Positions 17,081-25,042 of a stretch of DNA of 39,197 nucleotides are shown one piece after another; positions within the stretch are counted from its first letter, which is position 1; each line of letters opens with the position of its first letter. The DNA comes from Bryobacterales bacterium (GTDB lineage: Bacteria > Acidobacteriota > Terriglobia > Bryobacterales > UBA6623). The stretch is from positions 1 through 39,197 of the forward strand of contig JAJDZN010000312.1 in the NCBI GenBank assembly GCA_022824585.1. Direction: 5' to 3'. The position numbers and the translations under genes are program-made. Under the pieces are notes generated by a model that saw nothing but the letters and a program-made list of their open reading frames with translations, did no database searches and was not told where the DNA came from.

Positions 17081-19072
17081 GCGCAGCTCGGCGGCGAATT
17101 CGTTGACTTCCTGGTCAGTCAGGCTCTCGTCCAACCGTTGCCACCACGCTCGCAAGAGCAGGCTGTAGCTGCCTTCCGGCACGTTCTTGCCCCGGAACAC
17201 CTCCACGGGCTCCACGCTGTCCAGATCAGGCATCTCGCCGACCGCCTCGGTGATGCTCGCGAAGTCTATGGCGTCCGGCACGAGCAACGAGAAGTCGCGG
17301 CTCACGGCCGGAACCTTGGCCAGCTTCCCATGGATGGGTCGGCGCAAGCCCCTGCGGTACACCCTCTCGAGAAAGATCTCGGCCACCCAGACGGGCTGGC
17401 GAATCTTGCGCTCGCGGGCAAGTTCGGGGTCGAGTTCGCCGAACCAAGCCAACATTTCGCCGTCGGACATCAGTCCGGCAGCATGCTTCTCGCGGTAGTA
17501 AGACGGCACCCCCTCGGTCACGATGCTGGGGGCGTTCGGCAAGAACGCTGCCAGGAGGGCCGAGACATCTGCCTTGACGTCGTAAAAGCCGACCTCGCGA
17601 GCCGGCTCGGCCCACGACGCCGGGCGGGCCGCGCCGCTCGCACCCAGGGTCAGCACGCTGGGCTCTTCGTAGCTGGCCTCCGACCGCCGGTAGACGCGGC
17701 CGAACTCAGCCAGCCGCACGAAGGGCTGATTGCGGCGCAGGTTCCATTCCAGGGCCCGCACCATCGTCGGCACCGCGCTGTTGCGCATGACGTCCCAGAG
17801 CTGCGAGAGCGGGTTGCGGAGGCTGACTGGATCGCCCGACCCGAAGCGTTCGGCTTCGTCCGACGAGATGAACGCGAACCCGACCGTCTCGTCGTAGCCG
17901 AGTCCCCGCACCGCCGCGCGCATGCGGGTGTCCTCTGCCGCTAGCGGAGTTGGCTCCGGTGCCGCCCCCACCGCCGGCAGTGTGGCTGGGATGTTGGCGA
18001 AGCCGTGGATCCGCGCCACCTCTTCGATCAGATCGATCCCGCGCTCCACGTCCAGGCGATGGCTCACGGCCGGCACGGACCACCCGGAGCCGTCCGGGGA
18101 TGGCTCGAACCCCAAGGCTGCCAGGATACCTGTCACTTCCGCATCGTCCACTTGGATTCCGAGGTGCCTGCGAATGTCCGCGCGCTCGAGCCTGATCGGA
18201 CTCAGTTCCGGCGGCTGCGGAAAGCAGTCGACCCGACCGGGCAAGACCTGCCCCGGCCCTGTCTCGGCCAGCAGGGCCGCTATGCGATCGGCAGCCTGGG
18301 GCGCCGCGTTCCAATCGGCGCCGCGCTCGAAGCGATGGGACGCCTCGGTGAACAGCTTGAACCCCCGCGCGGCGTTCCGAATCACGCTGGGCCGGAACCA
18401 AGCCGCTTCCAGCAGCACGTTTCGCGTCTCGGCTGTGATCTCGGTCGCCTGTCCGCCCATGACCCCGGCCAGCGCGACCGGCCTTTCCGCGTCGCAGATC
18501 GCCAGATGCCCGCCGGTCAGCTCGCGGTCCTCGCCATCTAGGGTCACCAGCTTCTCCCCGTTGCGGGCACGGCGGACGACGATGGCCGCACCTGCCAGCC
18601 TGTCAAGGTCGAAGGCGTGGGTGGGCTGGCCGATTTCCAGCAGGACGTAGTTGGTCAGGTCGGCCAGATTGTTGATCGAGCGGATTCCGCACAGCTCGAG
18701 CCGGCGACGCATCCAGTCGGGCGACGGACGCACCTCCACGTCGGTGAACACCCGTCCGACATAGCGGACGCATCCGTCGGGATCTAGGATCTCCACGCTT
18801 GCCTTGGAGGCTGCGGGCGGGCCGGACTCGGCGCAGGCCGTGGAAGGCGCTCGCAGCGGGCGGCGGTAGATGGCGGCCACCTCGCGCGCCATGCCGAAGT
18901 GGTTCATCGCGTCCGGGCGGTTGCTGGTGATGTCGAACTCGAGCACGGTCTCGCCGGCCTCGCTCTCGACGGCATCGACGGCCATTCCCGCCATCGTGAG
19001 CGCGTCGGCGAGTTCGCGCGGAGATTCCTTGATCTCCACGAAGTCTTCCAGCCAGCTGAGCAGGATGCGCAT
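17039..19072 (-). CDS. pheT: Phenylalanine--tRNA ligase beta subunit, short form without OB domain
   Basis: PheT is the beta subunit of the alpha2-beta2 synthetase and carries editing and tRNA-binding domains. The ATG at 19072 overlaps the pheS stop as TAATG, indicating coupled translation. The protein begins MRILLSWLEDFV, passes straight from AGMAVDAVESEAGE to EFDITSNRPDAMNHFGMAREVA, then has B3/B4 (GVMGGQATEI), B5 and catalytic-like modules and a C-terminal anticodon-binding FDX-ACB domain with KVPAVSRDFSL. The roughly 110-residue EMAP/OB tRNA-binding insert of the usual ~800-residue enzyme is missing, giving 677 residues. I recall short PheT forms in Acidobacteriota, so this is probably natural rather than damaged. 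Confidence 0.95.
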   Translation of the reverse strand: MRILLSWLEDFVEIKESPRELADALTMAGMAVDAVESEAGETVLEFDITSNRPDAMNHFGMAREVAAIYRRPLRAPSTACAESGPPAASKASVEILDPDGCVRYVGRVFTDVEVRPSPDWMRRRLELCGIRSINNLADLTNYVLLEIGQPTHAFDLDRLAGAAIVVRRARNGEKLVTLDGEDRELTGGHLAICDAERPVALAGVMGGQATEITAETRNVLLEAAWFRPSVIRNAARGFKLFTEASHRFERGADWNAAPQAADRIAALLAETGPGQVLPGRVDCFPQPPELSPIRLERADIRRHLGIQVDDAEVTGILAALGFEPSPDGSGWSVPAVSHRLDVERGIDLIEEVARIHGFANIPATLPAVGAAPEPTPLAAEDTRMRAAVRGLGYDETVGFAFISSDEAERFGSGDPVSLRNPLSQLWDVMRNSAVPTMVRALEWNLRRNQPFVRLAEFGRVYRRSEASYEEPSVLTLGASGAARPASWAEPAREVGFYDVKADVSALLAAFLPNAPSIVTEGVPSYYREKHAAGLMSDGEMLAWFGELDPELARERKIRQPVWVAEIFLERVYRRGLRRPIHGKLAKVPAVSRDFSLLVPDAIDFASITEAVGEMPDLDSVEPVEVFRGKNVPEGSYSLLLRAWWQRLDESLTDQEVNEFAAELRSRLQSSLGIALRT

Positions 19073-20151
19073 TACCGGAACTGCCTCAGGAAGCGGGCAT
19101 CGCCCTGGTACATCAGCAGGATGTCGTCGATGTTGTACTTCAGCATCGCGAAGCGATCCAAGCCGAAACCCGCCGCGAAACCTTGGTAGCGCTGCGGATC
19201 GAGTCCCGCGTTGCGCAGCACGTTCGGGTCGATCATCCCGCAGCCCAAGACCTCGATGAAGCCGGTCTGCTTGCAAATGCGGCAGCCGCTGCGCGAGCAG
19301 AACGGACAGGTGATGTCGACCTCCGCGCTGGGTTCGGTGAATGGAAAGAAGCTGGGCCGGAAGCGGGCCTGTGTCTGGGGGCCGAAGAAGCAGCGCACGA
19401 AGTGCTCCAAGGTGCCCTTGAGGTCGCCGAAGGTAATGCTCTCGTCCACAGCGAACATTTCCAGCTGGTGGAACATTGGGCTGTGGGTGGCGTCCGGCGT
19501 GTCGTTGCGGTAGACCTTGCCGTGCACCACGTATCGCAGCGGCGGGCTCTTGGACTCCATGATGCGGATCTGGCACGGCGACGTGTGCGTCCGCAGCAGG
19601 GCCCCGTCCTTGAGGAAGAGCGTGTCCATCTCGTCCACCGCTGGGTGGTCCGGAGGGAAGTTGAGCGCCTCGAAGTTGTAGAAGAACGTCTCGATCTCCG
19701 GCCCCTCGGCCACGGTGTAGCCGAGCGGGCGGAAGATATCCAAGACCTCTTCCAATGCAAGGCGAACGGGGTGGACCGCGCCGCACGCGCGTTCCGGCCC
19801 CGGCAGGGTCGGGTCCAGCTCCGGCTCGGCCTGCGCCCGCTCCCGAACGGCGGCCCGGGCGGCCGCCTCTACTGCGGCCTCGATTTCGCGGCGCAGCAGG
19901 TTCTGGAGTTTGCCCACAACCGGCTTGAGCTCGCGCGGGGCGGCCTTGAGCCAGTGATCGTTGCTGGCTGAAAGCAGTCCGCTGCGACGTCCCAGCCAGC
20001 GGTCGCGCAGGGCCTGCCCCTGTTGCGGGGTCGACGCCTTGCCGCGTTCCTGCTCGAAGGCGGCGCGCAACTCTGCGTAGAGTAGCTCGGGATCCTCGCC
20101 CTCGCGGATCAACTCGTCGATCGGCCGACCCGTCTTGTGTTCGATCGACAC
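19072..20151 (-). CDS. pheS: Phenylalanine--tRNA ligase alpha subunit
   Basis: PheS is the catalytic alpha subunit that activates Phe and charges tRNA-Phe. The class II core is present: motif 2 region with RTHTSPCQIR and VYRNDTPDATHSPMFHQLE, and motif 3 GFGLDRFAML near the end. A CPFC...CRICK cysteine cluster precedes GFIEVLGCGMIDPNVL, as in many PheS. The open frame extends to 20262, but that would overlap rplT; the GTG at 20151 gives a 359-residue protein beginning MSIEHKTGRP and an N-terminal coiled coil of normal length. No clear ribosome binding site precedes this GTG, so the exact start is uncertain. It lies 34 bp after rplT and overlaps pheT by one base. Confidence 0.95.
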   Translation of the reverse strand: MSIEHKTGRPIDELIREGEDPELLYAELRAAFEQERGKASTPQQGQALRDRWLGRRSGLLSASNDHWLKAAPRELKPVVGKLQNLLRREIEAAVEAAARAAVRERAQAEPELDPTLPGPERACGAVHPVRLALEEVLDIFRPLGYTVAEGPEIETFFYNFEALNFPPDHPAVDEMDTLFLKDGALLRTHTSPCQIRIMESKSPPLRYVVHGKVYRNDTPDATHSPMFHQLEMFAVDESITFGDLKGTLEHFVRCFFGPQTQARFRPSFFPFTEPSAEVDITCPFCSRSGCRICKQTGFIEVLGCGMIDPNVLRNAGLDPQRYQGFAAGFGLDRFAMLKYNIDDILLMYQGDARFLRQFR

Positions 20152-20185
20152 GGTAGCTTGCGCTGGAGGGATCCGCTTGTCGACG

Positions 20186-20563
20186 CTAGGCGCTTGCAGT
20201 CGGTCGCTCGGCGAGGGCCGCCTTGGCCTTGTTGACGAGCTGCCCGAATCCCTCGGGATCACGCACGGCGATGTCGGCTAGCATCTTGCGGTTGAGGTCG
20301 ATACCGGCGTCCTTGAGGCCGCGGATGAACGAACTGTAGTTGATATCGTTGGCACGGGCGGCCGCGCTGATCCGCGTGATCCACAGCGCACGGAAGTCGC
20401 GCTTCTTCAGCCTGCGGCCGATGTAGGCGAACTGGTCGGCACGGTTGACCGCTTCGCGGGCATAGCGGTGAAGCTTGCTCTTGCCGAGGAAATAGCCCTT
20501 GGCCTTCGCCAGTACGCGCTTGCGCTTCTGGGCACGGCGGGTGCCTCGCTTGACTCTTGCCAC
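20186..20563 (-). CDS. rplT: 50S ribosomal protein L20
   Basis: L20 binds 23S rRNA early in 50S assembly and in several bacteria represses its own operon. The 125-residue protein starts [18 protein letters not shown] and has the conserved [28 protein letters not shown] core (about residues 35-65) and a C-terminal globular part. The start is GTG at 20563, with a perfect AGGAGGA ribosome binding site 5 bp upstream. It follows rpmI by 71 bp and precedes pheS by 34 bp, the widespread rpmI-rplT-pheST order. Confidence 0.97.
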   Translation of the reverse strand: MARVKRGTRRAQKRKRVLAKAKGYFLGKSKLHRYAREAVNRADQFAYIGRRLKKRDFRALWITRISAAARANDINYSSFIRGLKDAGIDLNRKMLADIAVRDPEGFGQLVNKAKAALAERPTASA

Positions 20564-20634
20564 GATTTCCTCCTGAGGGCCGCCCCGAGGGCGGTCCCGA
20601 TGCGTTGCTCTGACCTAGCTGGCGCTCGCAATTC

Positions 20635-20829
20635 CTACCGGGAGATCATTCTGCGCACGGACTTCTCAAAGGCCGAGCTGACCATCGTTCCCTTGCGGAG
20701 ACGGCGCTTCCGCTTGCGGGTCTTCTTGGTCAGGATGTGATTCATGCTGGCATGCCTGCGCCTGACCTTGCCCGTGCCGGTCAGTTTGAAGCGTTTCGCT
20801 GCACCGCGATGTGTCTTGAGTTTGGGCAC
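20635..20829 (-). CDS. rpmI: 50S ribosomal protein L35
   Basis: L35 is a small basic protein of the large ribosomal subunit. The 64 residues begin [21 protein letters not shown], followed by [23 protein letters not shown], the standard L35 pattern. Translation starts at a GTG (20829) preceded by GGGGAGA. It heads the rpmI-rplT-pheS-pheT operon; infC, which usually precedes rpmI, is not here. Confidence 0.97.
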   Translation of the reverse strand: MPKLKTHRGAAKRFKLTGTGKVRRRHASMNHILTKKTRKRKRRLRKGTMVSSAFEKSVRRMISR

Positions 20830-20912
20830 GGTTAGTCTCCCCGGAGGCGCTGCCTGCTACCGCGGCCTTGCTCTTCGAGGTCGGCTGCCCGGCGTGGCCG
20901 CGCGGTCTAGGC

Positions 20913-20945
20913 GTGAGGGTCTGACGCCCTCACCTTCCTATTATG
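20913..20945 (-). promoter_or_regulatory. Leader hairpin and -10 box upstream of rpmI
   Basis: On the minus strand a -10-like CATAAT (20940-20945) is followed by a 7-bp inverted repeat GTGAGGG/CCCTCAC with a 7-nt loop (20913-20933). It lies about 85 bp before the rpmI GTG. Many bacteria regulate rpmI-rplT through L20 binding to the leader, so this hairpin could be part of such a site. The -35 is weak. Confidence 0.35.
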
Positions 20946-20988
20946 CACGAATGCGATAGCGCGACAGGGCGCGCCGTCGCTTCTTGCC

Positions 20989-22848
20989 CTATTCCTCCTC
21001 GCCATCGAGCGACAGCCTGCCCTTGGCCTCGCTGACGGCGTAAGAGAACTCCACCAGCGGCATCGAGCCGGCCCTGAGGGCCTTGCCGTGGAAGGAGGTC
21101 AGGCTGAAGTCCTGCGTGGTCTCCTGGTAGTGGGCTCGCAGCAACTGCCAGTTCTTCCAGCCAAAGTAGGCGGTGGCAGCCTGAGACGGATTCACTTCCA
21201 GCGAACGGAGCAGCGCGCGGGCGGCGCTGCTTTCCATGTAGGCCCGCCGCGTGAGGAACTCTTGTGCGTCGTCCATTGTCAGATCCTTCGCGTGCAATTG
21301 GATGTCGACCAGAGCTGCGGCGATGGTCTGCAGCTTGTACTTGCGCCAGATAAAGTCCACATCGCCGGTGTAGTGGGTCCCGACCGTTGTCTCGGTGATG
21401 TAAATCGGCCAGCCGTGAATGAACCCCGGAAGGGGCTCCACCATGTGCGTCAGCTTGTCCTGCTCGCTTTCCATGTCCGAGGCGAGCGAGCCGATCAAGG
21501 CGTAGCCGGGGATCCCGTAGCGCATGGCCAGCAGCTTGAGCTGGTAGATGTTATTCGTGGTCAGGCGCGAGCGCAGCTCGGACCGGGAAGCGTCGGCCGG
21601 CGCGGGGGTGAGCCAGACCACGGCGGTGTTGTCCGAGGCCGCGGCACTGGGGCCAAGGCTGCCGCCCAAGGGCACTGACACGCGCATGAACTCTGGAGTC
21701 TCTACCACGCGCAGCTGCAGATTCTCTGGCACGGGCGCGATCTCCTCCTCGTTGCAGATCGCGCGCGCCTCGTCGGTGTCCTCGGCCATCTGCTGCAGCA
21801 TGCCGGCGGTGCTGCGGGCCCGGTTCTCGCCTTCCAGCACCTCCAGCACGTCGTTGATCAGCCGATAGTCGTCGCGCGGACGGCTGCCGCCGTAGATGCG
21901 CCGGTTGATCGGCTCGGCCGCCGACACGAGCGAGGAGTGCGCGGTCTCAAAGTCCGCCGTGATCTCCTCGATCAATGTGTCGATGGGGGCGAGCGGGCGT
22001 CCGGTGTCGAGTTCGAGCTTGCGATGCATGAGCTGCGCTCCGGCACGCCAATCGTCAGTGGACGGCAGGTCGGCCAGCGAGTTGCGGTACGCCTCCAGGG
22101 CTCCAATGGCACTGTCGGCTGCGCTCTCGAAGTTGGCTTTCATCCCTGAGGGCATCCCTTCGGCGATTTCGCCGCGAATCAGATTGATGACGCCGTTGGT
22201 CGCCTCGCGCGCCGCCTCGATGCGGGCATTTGAGGATGACTGGAGGTTGGATGTTGCCACCTGCAAGTATGCGGGCGTCTGGTTCAGGCGCTGCACGATG
22301 GCTGCGGCGCGATCCGCTTGGGGCGCGAAGTTGAGCTGCAGGGGGGCGTACAGCAGCATGCCGAGCCGTTCGATGTACTTCAGAGGGTTGGTTGCCGGCT
22401 CCCTCTCTTCGCGAATGCGGAACAGCATGCGCTCGGCGCGGTTGAGCAGGGTGCCATGCTCGGTCCACAGGACAGGCGGGAGCTTGCTGCTGTCGAAACC
22501 AACCTCCGACTCGATCGGGGCGGTAAACACCTCGACCAGACCCTCGTAGACCTGCGCTTGGCTGGCCAAGGCATCGGAGCCGAATTCGGGCAGGGCGCTG
22601 AGCAGCTGCACTTCCGTGCCGCCCTCCAGCACGCCATCGGACAGGTTGAACACTTGGCCGGTCTTCACGCTCGTCGCGCCCGACATCAGCACGCCGAAGG
22701 GGTCGAGCGCGGCGCTGTCATGGATGAACGGCTTGGCCAGCTTGTTGTGCTCGTCAGGCGGATAGCTGCCGACGGTGCAACCCGCCGCGGCCAGAATCGC
22801 GACCGCGAGCGCGGCCGCTGCAATCTGAGTGTTGTGGCGATGTCTCAT
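20989..22848 (-). CDS. DUF885-like lipoprotein with degenerate metal motif
   Basis: A 619-residue putative lipoprotein: the ATG at 22848 gives a signal peptide ending in the lipobox LAAAGC (C24). The C-terminal half resembles DUF885 proteins (helical, gluzincin-like putative peptidases): a HGWPIY segment, then QTIAAALVDIQLHAKDLTMDDAQEFLTRRAYM and a PSQAATAYFGWKNWQLLR stretch like the family's GQALAYKIG...L end. DUF885 members normally carry HExxPGH and EGWALYxE. Here these read R443-Y-G-I-P-G-Y449 and HGWPIYITE, so the metal-binding residues are replaced. Enzyme activity is doubtful. An upstream extension to 22947 is not family-like. It is downstream of a small secreted protein on the same strand. 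Confidence 0.72.
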   Translation of the reverse strand: MRHRHNTQIAAAALAVAILAAAGCTVGSYPPDEHNKLAKPFIHDSAALDPFGVLMSGATSVKTGQVFNLSDGVLEGGTEVQLLSALPEFGSDALASQAQVYEGLVEVFTAPIESEVGFDSSKLPPVLWTEHGTLLNRAERMLFRIREEREPATNPLKYIERLGMLLYAPLQLNFAPQADRAAAIVQRLNQTPAYLQVATSNLQSSSNARIEAAREATNGVINLIRGEIAEGMPSGMKANFESAADSAIGALEAYRNSLADLPSTDDWRAGAQLMHRKLELDTGRPLAPIDTLIEEITADFETAHSSLVSAAEPINRRIYGGSRPRDDYRLINDVLEVLEGENRARSTAGMLQQMAEDTDEARAICNEEEIAPVPENLQLRVVETPEFMRVSVPLGGSLGPSAAASDNTAVVWLTPAPADASRSELRSRLTTNNIYQLKLLAMRYGIPGYALIGSLASDMESEQDKLTHMVEPLPGFIHGWPIYITETTVGTHYTGDVDFIWRKYKLQTIAAALVDIQLHAKDLTMDDAQEFLTRRAYMESSAARALLRSLEVNPSQAATAYFGWKNWQLLRAHYQETTQDFSLTSFHGKALRAGSMPLVEFSYAVSEAKGRLSLDGEEE

Positions 22849-22954
22849 TGCGAATCTTGTTGCCTTGCTGGTAAATCTGCCTCGTGGCGGCGGCGCGAAC
22901 GGAGCGGAGCGCGATAGCGCGGTGGTGCCCAGTCGCGACGCCGACATGATCTGC

Positions 22955-23404
22955 TCACTGCGAGCGGGCTGACACCGAATCGATCAGCGCCCACAAGTCT
23001 GTATGGGTCAGGGTCCGAGAGGCCACGGTCTGCTGCGAGACTTCGGTGTCGTAGTCTCGGCCATGGGCCTCTTGGAACAGCTCGGGGTAGTGGAGTTCGT
23101 CCATTGCCTGCAGCGAGGGGAACTCGGTTACCGTGACGTACTGGTAGTCGCTCTCGCCGCCGGGGAAGTGGTGGCCGTAGAGCCGCCACGAAGTGATGTA
23201 GCCCTTGTCTACGCGCAGTTGGTGCACCGGCTTCCACAACTCGGTCTCCAGATCGCGGTAGCGCAGGGCTTGGCCGTCGGGGATCTTCATGTAGTCGATC
23301 CGCAGGAAGTGCCGGCCGCTCTGTGTCTCGGCCGTGGGTGCCATCGTACCGGCCAGGAACGCTGCGGCCAAGGCTAGCGACAGCGCCATTGCTCGAAGAA
23401 TCAT
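22955..23404 (-). CDS. Small secreted protein, unknown function
   Basis: A 149-residue protein with a clear signal peptide (residues 1-about 26, MILRAMALSLALAAAFLAGT). The ATG at 23404 has GGAGG 7 bp upstream. The mature part is rich in Tyr, His and acidic residues and contains DYMKIPDGQALRYRDLETELW and YQYVTVTEFPSLQAMDE. The alternation of strands with a long amphipathic helix recalls ferredoxin-like dimeric alpha/beta-barrel (NIPSNAP/ABM-type) proteins, but I cannot assign a family. It is transcribed away from phoD (89-bp gap) and is followed after 106 bp by the DUF885-like lipoprotein gene, possibly as one operon. Confidence 0.75.
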   Translation of the reverse strand: MILRAMALSLALAAAFLAGTMAPTAETQSGRHFLRIDYMKIPDGQALRYRDLETELWKPVHQLRVDKGYITSWRLYGHHFPGGESDYQYVTVTEFPSLQAMDELHYPELFQEAHGRDYDTEVSQQTVASRTLTHTDLWALIDSVSARSQ

Positions 23405-23493
23405 TCGTGTGCCTCCAATCACAGAATATAACCCAAGTGGGCCCCCTTTCACCAATCCGCTCGCCGCTTTCGTTTTCGGTGTAGCATAGCCGC

Positions 23494-25017
23494 ATGACAT
23501 ATGGAAGACGCCAGTTCGTCCGTCTGGCAGCGATAGCCGCGACTGCGGCGGGATGCAGTCGGCAAGACCGCGCGCCCGCCTTCGAGGCCGATCCATTCAC
23601 GCTGGGCGTGGCATCGGGCGATCCGAGCCCGGACGGATTCGTGCTCTGGACGCGCCTTGCGCCGGATCCGCTGAACGGCGGAGGGCTCGCGGACGATGTC
23701 GGCGTGCGCTGGGAGATCGCCAGCGACGACGCCTTCCGCCAAGTCTTGCGGTCTGGCACGGCCACAGCTTCCGCCGAGCTGGCTCATTCGGTGCATGTCG
23801 AGATCAGCGGGCTTGAAGCCGACCGCTGGTATTGGTATCGCTTTTCCGCAGGGGGCGCGCAGAGCCCTGCGGGCCGGGCCCGCACCATGCCGGCCCCCGA
23901 ATCCAGCCCGGACCGGCTGTCGCTCGCGTTCGCCTCGTGCCAGCACTATGAGACAGGCTTCTACACAGCCTACGAGCACATGGCCGCCGAGCACCCGGAC
24001 CTGGTGTTCCATCTCGGCGATTACATCTATGAAGGCCCCGCCCAGCCTCGCATTCGGGCCCACCGCGGCGAGGAACTCGCTTCGCTGGAAGACTACCGCA
24101 ACCGCTATGCGCTGTACCGCACCGATCCAGATCTCCAGCGCGCCCACGCCGCCTGCCCATGGGCGGTCACATGGGACGACCACGAAGTGGACAACAACTA
24201 CGCCGCCGACGTGTCCGAGCAACCCGACGTTCGCCGGGAAGCCTTCTTGGAGCGGCGTGCTGCCGCTTATCAGGCGTATTACGAGCACATGCCGCTGCGG
24301 GCGTCGCAAATCCCCCAAGGGCCGTCGATGAGGCTCTATCGCAAGCTGTCCTTCGGGCGCTTGGCACAGTTCACGGTGCTGGACACCCGGCAGTACCGCA
24401 CGGACCAGCCGTGCGGCGACAGGACCCAGCCCCCTTGCGAAGGAGCATCCGATCCGGCTGCGACACTACTGGGCGATGACCAGCGGCGCTGGCTGTTCGA
24501 CGCGCTCGGCGGATCGCCGGCCGAGTGGAACGTGATACCGCAACAGGTGATGATGGCCCAGGTTGACCGGGCGCCCGGTTCCGACGTGCGCTACAGCATG
24601 GACCAGTGGCCGGGCTACGCTGCCTCTCGCGACAGGCTGCTGAGTTTCTTGGTCGAGAGCCGCGTGCGCAACCCCGTCGTCCTCACCGGCGACATCCACA
24701 GCAATTGGGTCAACGACCTGCTGCTCGACTTTGCCGATCCCTCCTCGCCCGTGGTGGCGACGGAGTTCGTCGGCACGTCGATCAGTTCGAGCGGTGACGG
24801 CGGCCCGAATACCGAGTACGCTGAGGGCGTAATGCGCGATAATCCTTTCGTCAAGCTGCAGAACGCCCAGCGAGGCTACGTCATTTGCGAGGTGACTCCG
24901 GGCCGCTGGACTGCGCGCTACCGCGTGCTCGACCGCGTATCCGTTCGCGGCGCGGCGCGCCAGACACTAGCGGAATTCGCCGTGGAGGCGGGTCGTCCCG
25001 GAGCGCAACGCGTCTAA
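23494..25017 (+). CDS. phoD: Alkaline phosphatase D family protein (PhoD)
   Basis: PhoD enzymes are exported phosphatases/phosphodiesterases with an Fe3+/Ca2+ site. The N-terminus has a twin-arginine motif (R5-R6-Q-F) and a lipobox-like AAGC (C21), so Tat export and possible lipid anchoring are likely. A PhoD N-terminal Fn3-like domain (GVASGDPSPDGFVLWTRLAP) is followed by the phosphatase domain with FASCQHYETG, HLGDYIYEG, TWDDHEVDNNY and TGDIHSNW, all metal-site motifs of the family. Length is 507 residues. It probably frees phosphate from organic esters in the periplasm. No Pho regulon genes are nearby. It starts at the ATG at 23494 and ends 25 bp before the indolepyruvate oxidoreductase gene. 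Confidence 0.94.
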   Translation: MTYGRRQFVRLAAIAATAAGCSRQDRAPAFEADPFTLGVASGDPSPDGFVLWTRLAPDPLNGGGLADDVGVRWEIASDDAFRQVLRSGTATASAELAHSVHVEISGLEADRWYWYRFSAGGAQSPAGRARTMPAPESSPDRLSLAFASCQHYETGFYTAYEHMAAEHPDLVFHLGDYIYEGPAQPRIRAHRGEELASLEDYRNRYALYRTDPDLQRAHAACPWAVTWDDHEVDNNYAADVSEQPDVRREAFLERRAAAYQAYYEHMPLRASQIPQGPSMRLYRKLSFGRLAQFTVLDTRQYRTDQPCGDRTQPPCEGASDPAATLLGDDQRRWLFDALGGSPAEWNVIPQQVMMAQVDRAPGSDVRYSMDQWPGYAASRDRLLSFLVESRVRNPVVLTGDIHSNWVNDLLLDFADPSSPVVATEFVGTSISSSGDGGPNTEYAEGVMRDNPFVKLQNAQRGYVICEVTPGRWTARYRVLDRVSVRGAARQTLAEFAVEAGRPGAQRV

Positions 25018-25042
25018 GCCGGGCCGCAAAGAAGTAGCCATC

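Noticed and set aside
19073-19786. N-terminal extension of PheT through pheS
   Set aside because: The residues are out-of-frame pheS sequence; the TAATG junction gives the natural start.
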